Shown here: one piece after another, positions 56,580 through 64,000 of the stretch
Position numbering within the stretch: position 1 is the first letter of the stretch
Layout: each line of letters starts with the position of its first letter
NCBI RefSeq assembly: GCF_029633865.1
Contig: NC_079221.1
Location: forward strand, 4,130,409 to 4,194,408
Source: Lampris incognitus
Lineage: Eukaryota; Chordata; Actinopteri; Lampriformes; Lampridae
Length of the DNA: 64,000 nt
Direction of reading: 5' to 3'
The notes under the pieces: generated by a model
What the model saw: the letters and a program-made list of their open reading frames with translations, nothing else
Told to the model about the DNA's origin: nothing
Database searches by the model: none
Program-made: the position numbers and the translations under genes

Positions 56580-57147
56580 TGGAGCTTGAAAGTTTGTGAA
56601 CCCTTTAGAATTTTCTATATTTCTGCATAAATATGACCGGAAACAACATCAGATTTTCACACAAGTTCTAAAAGTAGATAAAGAAAACCAGTTAAACAAA
56701 TGAGACAAAAATATTATAGTTGGCCATGTATTTATCGAGGAAAATGATCCAATATTACATATCTGTGAGTGGCAAAAGTATGTGAACCTCTAGGATTAGC
56801 AGTTCATTTGACGGTGAAATTAGAGTCTGGTGTTTTCAGTCAATGGGCTGACAATCAGCTGTGAGCGGGCGCCCTGTTTTATTTAAAGACCTGAAGCGAG
56901 CAGTTCATGTGAGGAAACCCACCAACATCCCAGAGTTGAAGCTGTTCTGTACGGAGGAATGGGCTGCAATTCCTCCAAGCCGATGTGCAGGACCGATCAA
57001 CAGTTACCACAAACGTTTCATTGCAGTTATTGCTGCACAAGGGGGTCACGCCAGATACTGAAAGCAAAGGTTCACATGCTTTTGCCACTCACAGATGATG
57101 ATGTTTTAGGTCATATTTATGCAGAAATATAGAAAATTCTAAGCTGA
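56580..57147 (+). mobile_element. Tc1-like transposon, internally deleted
   Basis: The inverted repeats agaattttctatatttctgc / gcagaaatatagaaaattct lie at about 56608-56642 and 57108-57142. Between them is the C-terminal end of a Tc1 transposase (DLKRAVHVRKPTNIPELKLF, then EEWAAIPPSRCAG, then YHKRFIAVIAAQGGHARY, stop at 57059). The N-terminal DNA-binding and most of the DDE catalytic part are deleted. The 3' inverted repeat is shorter than the 5' one. Confidence 0.85.
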
Positions 57148-57217
57148 GCCGATGATTGCTTATGGCATGAAACAGGGTTGTACTGTCTCATAAAGAATTT
57201 ACTTGACTCACTGGATT

Positions 57218-57228
57218 ATATATATATA

Positions 57229-57259
<31 letters not shown>

Positions 57260-57358
57260 ATGTATGTATGTATGTATGTATGTATGTATGTATGTATGTA
57301 TGTATGTATGTATGTATACATACATGTATGTATGTGTATGTATATATATATATATAAT
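57218..57358. repeat. (TA)n/(TG)n/(TATG)n microsatellite
   Basis: TA, then TG, then about 20 tandem tatg units, then TA again. Confidence 0.95.
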
Positions 57359-57494
57359 AGGCATAGGTTGTTGATTACTCAACCATAACAAAACTGTATA
57401 GTAGTGACATACCTGTTGTGTATACATGCTTGCCTCCAATGTCCTGTTGTTGTTCCATTTATTTCTTGTTTCTTTTTTTTTTCTTTTTTGTTGT

Positions 57495-57498
57495 TGGT

Positions 57499-57544
<46 letters not shown>

Positions 57545-57655
57545 TGAGTGATGTCTGCACATGCTAGAAGCTGCTGTGCAGCGGAGTCAAATTCCTCGTG
57601 TGTTTATGCACACTTGGCCAATAAAGCTGATTCTGATTCTCTGATTCCAATTTAA
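57495..57655 (+). mobile_element. LINE-type 3' tail with (GT)n
   Basis: A (GT)n tract is followed by a short unique block and the tail ccaataaagctgattctgat plus further tctgattc-type repeats. An AATAAA followed by 7-8-bp tandem repeats is typical of LINE 3' ends. No coding portion remains. Confidence 0.5.
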
Positions 57656-58330
57656 ACTGTTTTTACTAACATGTTCATAAAGCATTCCTAAAGTATTGTT
57701 CTTACAAAGAAATATGTCCTTCTGGCTGCTTGCACATAGTGTAAGGCGGTTGCTATGCAACATACAAGCAGAGTGACACTGAATTGTGTAAAGGAATTAG
57801 ATGTCATTGCCGTTGTATATGGTTATTATACCACAGCTAACAACCAATCAGACTGGTCGATCTGAACTATCCGTTTTGTAATAGACCATATACTGATCAT
57901 CCTGGACTGACTGATTGATTGATTTTATTTTGAACATGCTAAAATGAACATGACTGGCAGAACTACAGAGGTCAAATGGTGTAAATGTGGGTCGCATACT
58001 TCACACAAATGTCTCATGTACAGAAATTGTACATTTCATATCGACAGAAATGAGGCGGGCATTACTGGCGAGTATTAGATCGACTCTATACCCAAGGTCA
58101 CTGTTATTGTGAATGAAAGCACCTCTCTAAAAGCAAAACATCTTGCCGTATTGTGTACCTCAGATCATCGATAAAAGATCAGAACCATTGACCTTCCTCT
58201 TAATTTTTATTGAGCTCAAACAATACTACCGCAGAAGGAATTACTGATGGACCGCTAAACTGTCTGTTGAGATGCAGCCTTGGTGATGTCTTTATTAAAG
58301 ACTGCCTGGCTGGATTCTGTTAAGACGGTG
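57656..58330. other. No recognisable feature
   Basis: I see no coding signature or repeat family. Confidence 0.4.
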
Positions 58331-58339
58331 CCTCTGTAA

Positions 58340-58890
58340 TGTTGGGCAAAAAAAGTGGGGGGTGTACTCAAAGTTGAAAAGTAAATTTCCAAGTCTCATA
58401 GGCTGGCATTTCCTTAAACACAGGTTGGAGCCTTTTGTTGGGGTTGCGGTGAAGTGCTGCACCGAGACCAACCACTTAACCAGTTTTTTAGACAAGTTAT
58501 ACCGTCTGTACGATCACCAGAAAACTCGAGGGAGCTTGATGCTGCAGCCTCTGAAGTAGGTGTCCACTTGAGACGGATTGGGCGTGCCTTGGGGATAAGT
58601 TGGCTCGCTTCGGCCTACAGAACAGTGCATGTTGTTTGGACGACGTATAGAGCACTGTGCAAGCGCCTCATCGCAGCAAGTGAAGATGTGGAGAGAAATT
58701 CAAGTGAGAGATGCATGTATGAAGGTCTAGCGCAGAGTTGCTTTTGTGAAAAACGTGGGTCTTACGATGGATGGGCCTGAGGAGCTTCAAGACTTGTCTT
58801 AATATCTGCAGTCCAGAGTCATCAGAGTCTCACAGTCAACCAGTTTCATAAAAAGGCACATAGATGTATTCTATATGACCAACAATATAA
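58340..58890 (+). pseudogene. hAT transposase-derived (KIAA1586-like), central part
   Basis: Translation gives FPSLIGWHFLKHRLEPFVGV, then CTETNHLTSFLDKLY. A frame change near 58510 gives LDAAASEVGVHLRRIGRALG, then SWLASAYRTVHVVWTTYRAL and the ASEDVERNSSERCMYEGLA stretch. Together these resemble the catalytic middle of hAT-family proteins such as KIAA1586/ZBED relatives (…GWHC..HRLEL…). A frame continues to about 58890, where a LINE begins. The remaining C-terminus resumes after 60280. Confidence 0.75.
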
Positions 58891-58914
58891 ATTACATCCT
58901 GGTTTTCATACCAC

Positions 58915-59846
58915 TTCCTCAAACTTACTAGTGATAAAACCGAGGTCCTCTTAGTAGGTACTAAATCTACTTTGGCTAAACCTGATAGTTTTTTCCTAAC
59001 TATTGACGATTCTATAGTTCCTCCATCGCCTCAGGTTAAGAGTCTGGGTGTCATCCTGGACAGCACATTATCTTTTGAAGCTCACATCAACAATGTTACT
59101 CGGTCTGCACACTTCCACCTACGCAATATTAAACGTCTTCGCCCGTCACTTACACCTAACAGCACCACCATACTCACCCACACCCTGGTTACATCCTGTA
59201 TTGACTACTGCAGTTCTATCCTCTTTGGTCTTCCCCTCAAGTGTCTTCATAAGCTTCAGTTGGTCCAGAATTCAGCTGCCCGTATCATTACCAGAACTCC
59301 CTCCATAGATCACATCACTCCTGTTCTCCAGCAACTCCATTGGCTCCCTGTTAAATAATGTACTGACTTCAAGATCCTGCTCCTCACCTTTAAGGCCCTT
59401 AATAACCTAGCTCCTTCATATCTTTCTGAACTCCTTCATATCCACACGCCCTCCCACACTCTCACATCCTCTTCTGCTCTCCAACTCACTACACCGTTGG
59501 CCCGCTTGACTACCATGGGGTCTAGAGCCTTCAGTCATTCTGCCCCCCGCCTATATAACTCTCTCCCACAAGACATCACAACACTGACTCTCTTTCAACC
59601 TTCCAACCACATCTAAAAACACACCTTTTCAAACTCGCATATTCAGTCTGATCCACGACTCACTGAGTTTTGTGCAGATGACGATTTTATACTTATCTGT
59701 TGTGTTAACTTTTTATTGTCTACCCTGCTTTGTTTTGACTTTATGCTGTCTGATACAGTGCTGCTGGTTTTTTACTGTGTTCTGTAAGGTATCCTTGAGT
59801 GCTCTGAAAGGTGCCCACAAATAAAATGTATTATTATTATTATAAT
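58915..59846 (+). mobile_element. L2-clade LINE, 5'-truncated copy
   Basis: Translation gives [74 protein letters not shown] and [10 protein letters not shown], the RT thumb and C-terminal blocks of L2/Rex-type LINEs. A TAA at 59356-59358 interrupts the frame, which continues KILLLTFKALNNLAPSYLSE. The 3' end aaataaaatgtattattatt with (ATT)n closes the copy at about 59846. It is inserted in the hAT pseudogene. Confidence 0.85.
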
Positions 59847-59879
59847 ACAAATGTCCTTTAACTTCATGCCATAATACAC

Positions 59880-60240
59880 CATAATAAGCAGGCGGGTCCA
59901 TTCCTTGGGCCTCGGGTTAGAATGAGGTAGAAGTCTATGTGATGGATAGTGCCTTTCTTAGGATATGAGATGTTCCAAGTAGTACCATCTTCTGTAGTTC
60001 TTGTATTCTGGTGTTCCGCTCGGTGTATTTCTCCATCCCTTTTTTTACAAGTCCCGGGGCTCCTATCACTACTGGTATTGTTGTGGTTTTCATTCCCCAC
60101 ATTCGTTCAATCTTGATTTCAAGGTCTTTATATTTCAACAGTTTTTCAGTTACTTTTACTGAGGTGCTCCTTTCAGTCAGGATGGACACGTTGATGAGTA
60201 GGCAGCTTTTTCTTTTTTATTATTATTATTATTATTATTC
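59880..60240 (-). mobile_element. Non-LTR retrotransposon C-terminal fragment
   Basis: On the minus strand, from 60189, the translation gives VTEKLLKYKDLEIKIERMWG, then TTTIPVVIGAPGLV and LQKMVLLGTSHILRKALSI. The K(Y)(Q/K)DL..E..R(M/L)W.....VIPVVIGA pattern is a common C-terminal block of vertebrate LINE-derived RT proteins. A (ATT)n tract (60217-60239) borders it. Confidence 0.65.
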
Positions 60241-60269
60241 TCTGCCATGAGATAGTCCAGATAGCTGTT

Positions 60270-60830
60270 CGTACAAGTTGCATGTGAGGCTATTCAGACA
60301 GGTTCCTTCAATGGTGTGCCTTTACAGAATGACAGCAGACAAAAGGGTATTGATCCTGGCAAGTTTTATGATGCATTATGCACAAGTAGGATGGCCACAA
60401 ATGAATAGGAATCACTCTTGCACAAAGTGGGCATGGCCAAGCCCTCTACCATTACTGTATGGCGAAGAGGATGTGAGACAACTTTGCAGTCAGTTAAAAA
60501 TGGGCTCTGGTGTCAAAAAGGGCTACAGGGATTTCAAGGAAAATCCAAATATGCCAGGACATGGAGCCCGATGAAACTCAAACATACAGTGGAAACGATG
60601 GCTGTTAGCAGTGCAGAGAGTCAGAGAGGTTTTTCAGAAATTAATAAAGTTGTCACACCATTGCGCACACAATTCAGAATTGAAAATACATAAGCTCTTG
60701 TGTTCATCAAAATGACTGGCCCTCCTCTTGAGTCTTGGAACCCAACAAAATGTGAAAAAGTGGGTACGTACCAGAAGGTCTGCTGCCATTCAGCAAGTAG
60801 AAAACAGCATCTTATCACACAAGATTAGAC
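60270..60830 (+). pseudogene. hAT transposase-derived (KIAA1586-like), C-terminal part
   Basis: Translation of 60540-60690 gives MKLKHTVETMAVSSAESQRG, then FSEINKVVTPLRTQFRIENT, a hAT dimerisation signature (SSAE..RGFS..N). After an in-frame TAA at 60691-60693 the frame continues ALVFIKMTGPPLESWNPTKC. It follows on from the segment at 58340-58890 and is separated from it by two LINE fragments, so both belong to one broken element. Confidence 0.75.
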
Positions 60831-61673
60831 ATACCAGCCTATTTTGGATGTGATAAACTCAGAGTATGTCTCAGTGTGTTGTGACCTAGTAACTAGCGTT
60901 AGCCTATGTGGCATTGTGTAGGATGAATTTAACCACATTTCCAGGAGGTTGAAGCATGTTTTCTCTAAATATACATAAAAAAGGTTTTATACAATATTGT
61001 CTGTGTAATTGTGGTCCTCATCGTGGTAAACATTGTTAGTGGGTGAGATCATTGCAATCCTTTGAGGAAAACAATTGTTATGTAGCATATTGTTTTTGGT
61101 ATTTTGTATTGCGTTATTCAGAATTCAGGGCTGAGATGGTCTGTTTATCAGCTGAAAATATTGATATGCTTCACTTAATGTGAAGTCAAACAGAAGTGTC
61201 AAACTTGTAGCATTGGGACTACATTCTTTCAAAGCACTGAGAGACAGGTAGGCTATTGTTATTTACCTTGGTCATATAAAGGTGAGTGCTCTCAAAAAGG
61301 AAAATGTTATAAATTATGAAATAGAGAACTGAATTGGGGCTTAGAATTCTGTTTTGTCAAGAACACTCAACTCTACAAGTCCTTGTGCTGTTTATCAGCA
61401 CTAAACACACTGCACACTGTCACTGCTGCCATCAAGCATGCACATCCATGCCAACCCTGCTCAGTCAGGACCCCACCACACGGGCCAACAAATCCCAATT
61501 CAACCCCTGCCTATGGTACATATTTGATATATTTACAGCACAAACCAGCTGCACTGGGCAGCAACCCCCTCGACAGTCACACCCTTTCAACCATAGCCTA
61601 AATAATACAGGGTACCGCTTTTACAGAATAGTTGCTATGGGTCTTCCTCAAATTATAAGACCTCATAAATAGT
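60831..61673. other. No recognisable feature
   Basis: I recognise no domain or repeat. The plus-strand frame at 61334-61672 has no family signature. Confidence 0.4.
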
Positions 61674-61797
61674 CCATCCATTATCCAAACCACTCATCCT
61701 GCTCTCAAGGTGGGGGGATGCTGGAGCCTATCCTAGCAGTCACTGGGCGGCAGGCGGGGAGACACCCTGGACAGGCCGCCAGGCCATCACAGCCCCC
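61674..61797 (-). mobile_element. tRNA-derived SINE, family B, 3' fragment
   Basis: The 3' body and tail only (catccattatccaaaccact, then gatgctggagcctatcctag, then caggccgccaggccatcaca), followed by a C-run and CA repeats. Confidence 0.88.
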
Positions 61798-61819
61798 CCC
61801 CCCACACACACACACATCT

Positions 61820-62430
61820 ACCAAGGAGCAATAATGATTTATGTTGTACCATATGATCAGAGCTCACTGCTTGACCAGTTCAACACCAATGTCCTTATAA
61901 TGGCCAGAATTGAGTGGGCTCGTAGCCCCACTCCATTCCTCTTACTGAAGGTTAGGGAGGGTAAGAGAACGATTAAAAAAAAATTAACACAACCTCTGCA
62001 GTAGATTAACACACACAATAATGCAAATAAGAAAGGAATAGTACGCCACAACGGGCTGCCTGCATTCAATGAAAACACAGCTGGCGTTGCACGCGTCCCT
62101 GAGCTGGAAGGTTTATTTCTCAGTTATCTGTGCAGAATACTGATTGTTGTGACTTCTCTTATGTACACTATTGTAGTGTTACTATTCGTGGGTTACTAAC
62201 TTAATCACTATTATATATAAGTACACGGAGACGAGGATGCGGCACAAGTCTGATCTTTACTGACGGAGACATCACACACTACTAGGCTCGACCAGTGTAT
62301 TACAGAACGCAGTAGTGGTGACAGTCCAACACAATCGAGCACCGAGTGCTCGATCCAATACACCACACTGATCATGGCTATTTGCCAAATGTCAAGATTA
62401 GAACTCAGAAAAGCATGTACTTCAGCCGTC
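61820..62430. other. No recognisable feature
   Basis: I see no coding signature. It is the upstream flank of the CpG-rich region. Confidence 0.4.
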
Positions 62431-62799
62431 ACCGACTAATGTTCTGAATGCCATTCTGTTCCGTCGCTGCATGTGTACGGGACTTGATAAGTGATGAAGA
62501 ACGCGGAGGTTCTGCTTGGCAGCGCAACGACGGAAAAGCACGACAGTACACGAGGGACCGACAGCCAAGCCAGCACGCCACGACTTTGCCGGCGGGGTAA
62601 AATCGATCTTTGCACGCTGGTTTTTTTTACCCTCTCCTGCAACAACCGGGCGGCTGCTTCGCGGCACAGCTGAGTGAATGTACCCGGAGTCATTTTTCAG
62701 TTTAAACGCAGCCACACAGCGGCTCCGACACACTTCTCAGGAGTTGACTCGAAATTCTCTCGCAGGCAGGCAACCTACCTTGCTGCAAGTGTGCCCGCC

Positions 62800-63330
62800 C
62801 CCTTTTTCGCCTTCTCTAAAGGGGATTGGCTGAGAGGGGGGGGTCTGCCGGCTTACGCTCCGATTGGACGCCCTCCCTGTCACGTCGTGCGTCGGTTCGG
62901 CACAACGCCGTCACGGCTTTCCTCCAGTCAAATAGTGCGTTAGGATGCTGAACCAGGCACAAGCGTATCATCAGCACCGCAGGTCCGGACGGGACGGACA
63001 CGCTGACAAAGGTAGGCGCCGCCGGGAAAGCTTCGTTCGATCGTCCGAACCGCCGGGAGGTTGACTCTTCCCCCCCCCCTCCCGCCGACACTTTTTAGTT
63101 AAACGCCGCGTCGATACGGGCTTTGAAGCCGTCCTTCCCGGTCACCCGGCTGCCCCCGCTGGGTCCATGCCGATCCGGCTGTGCCCGCGTCCCCCTTTCG
63201 AGACAGAACCGCCAGTTCGGAGCAAACGCTGGTTCGTGCGTTGCCCGATGAGAGAGAGAGGGGGGGGGGACGCGGGTACCGCCACGCTGCCCGGCACGCG
63301 CCGGGGGCTGAGTGGGTATACAGGCGGGAG

Positions 63331-63361
<31 letters not shown>

Positions 63362-63440
63362 GTGGACAAGTTCGCGGCGTCAAACTTTACGCTTAATTGG
63401 CAGATGCTCCGAACAAGCGGGTCGCTATGAGATATGTTCA
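62800..63440 (+). other. CpG-rich promoter / candidate first exon
   Basis: Against a CpG-poor background this stretch is dense in CpG (cacgtcgtgcgtcggttcgg, ggcgccgccgggaaagcttc, cgccgcgtcgatacgggc). A donor site aaag|gtaggc lies at 63011/63012, and an ATG at 62945 opens a 22-codon frame reaching it (MLNQAQAYHQHRRSGRDGHA and two more). I infer the promoter and first exon of the gene downstream of xirp2 on the same strand. By mammalian gene order that would be B3GALT1, whose first exons are non-coding. The product cannot be identified from this window. Confidence 0.45.
62824..62867 (+). promoter_or_regulatory. Two inverted CCAAT boxes
   Basis: GATTGG at 62824-62829 and at 62862-62867, 38 bp apart (contexts ggggattggctgag and ctccgattggacgcc), read as CCAAT on the minus strand. 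Paired NF-Y sites 50-120 bp upstream of the start are typical of TATA-less CpG-island promoters. The candidate first exon follows downstream, so transcription would run on the + strand. Confidence 0.5.
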
Positions 63441-63554
63441 GATCAGCCGTCACCATTCTGAGGGGGGATGAATAACGCTTCCCAGTGCCTGCCGAGCGTC
63501 CCTGCAGTGGTGACTAGAGAGAGCAAAAATGAAATAAAAATACAATAAAATATA

Positions 63555-63955
63555 TGGTAACACTTTAGTATGGGGGAACGTAGTCACCATTAATTAGGTG
63601 CTTATTAGCATGCAAATTAGCAACACATTGGCTCTTGATTTGTCGTTATTACGTACTCATTAATGCCTTATTCTGCATGGCCTTATTATACAGCCAGTAA
63701 GCCATTAACTATGAGTTGTCCCTCTATAACCTCAGAAGTATTGCTTATTAGTAGTACCATCTCAGTATGCTTTGCTTAGTATGGCCTTTATAAGGTGGTA
63801 GTACCACAAGAAGAGTTATTCTCCCTTATTAACACTTAATGAATATGCTCTGTTCTTACATAACAACACACAAAACTACAAGTGTTCATAGTGTTAAATT
63901 ACTCTAAATTAAGTTTTTGTTACTTAGAATATGTTCCCCATACTAAAGTGACATC
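63555..63955. mobile_element. Palindromic MITE at the window end
   Basis: The left end (taacactttagtatggggga) and the right end (gttccccatactaaagtga) are inverted repeats about 390 bp apart. The interior is AT-rich with repeated attaa/ttatta words. There is no coding capacity. Superfamily is uncertain; the target duplication is not clear. Confidence 0.65.
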
Positions 63956-64000
63956 TTGATCATTACTAATTCACTAGTAATTAAGATTTTTTATGTTCCC

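Noticed and set aside
63142..63456. Frames in both directions in the GC-rich region at 63 kb
   Set aside because: Stop codons are rare because of base composition and a (GGA)n tract. No frame shows a recognisable protein and several overlap on opposite strands.

Overview
This window is vertebrate genomic DNA, almost certainly from a ray-finned fish. The evidence is a spliced muscle gene with GT-AG introns, long (CA)n tracts, tRNA- and 5S-rRNA-derived SINEs, L2- and L1-like LINEs, a Penelope fragment, Tc1, hAT and PIF/Harbinger-type DNA transposons and a Gypsy LTR element, the mixture typical of teleosts. One host gene is clear. It is xirp2 (Xin actin-binding repeat-containing protein 2) on the + strand, from a 129-bp exon at 31555 to a LIM-domain exon ending at 45662. 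Four short exons (31555-31683, 32967-33056, 33727-33784, 33887-33975) lead into one giant 9.7-kb exon (34385-44047). That exon carries about 30 canonical Xin repeats, a further array of divergent repeats, polyproline stretches and a long Lys/Glu-rich tail. Two more exons (44948-45078, 45245-45662) encode a LIM domain. Exon phases are compatible with skipping the giant exon, which gives a small protein of about 303 residues with no Xin repeats but a LIM domain.

Region by region: 1-23.7 kb is gene-poor and crowded with nested repeats. It holds minisatellites, four SINE-like families (called A, B, C and D here), a decayed hAT transposase cut by a SINE and by a 1.4-kb, 25-bp minisatellite, and a 5S-derived SINE3 inserted in a tRNA-SINE. 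23.7-31.5 kb is mostly unannotatable single-copy-looking DNA, presumably 5' flank or intron of xirp2, with two PIF/Harbinger-like MITEs and a SINE inside a third MITE. 31.5-47 kb is xirp2. 47105-53031 is a complete but dead Gypsy-type LTR retrotransposon with 4-bp target duplications. 53-61 kb is a graveyard of LINE, Tc1, Gypsy and hAT pieces; one hAT pseudogene is split by two LINE insertions. 62.4-63.5 kb is GC- and CpG-rich, with two inverted CCAAT boxes and a good splice donor, so it looks like the promoter and first exon of the next gene on the + strand. In mammals the gene after XIRP2 is B3GALT1 in the same orientation, but nothing in the sequence itself identifies the gene. The window ends in another palindromic MITE.

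The host genes visible here form no pathway. The biologically richest part is the xirp2 exon architecture: one locus can make a giant actin-filament cross-linker and a small LIM protein, and the first LIM exon is probably read in two frames.
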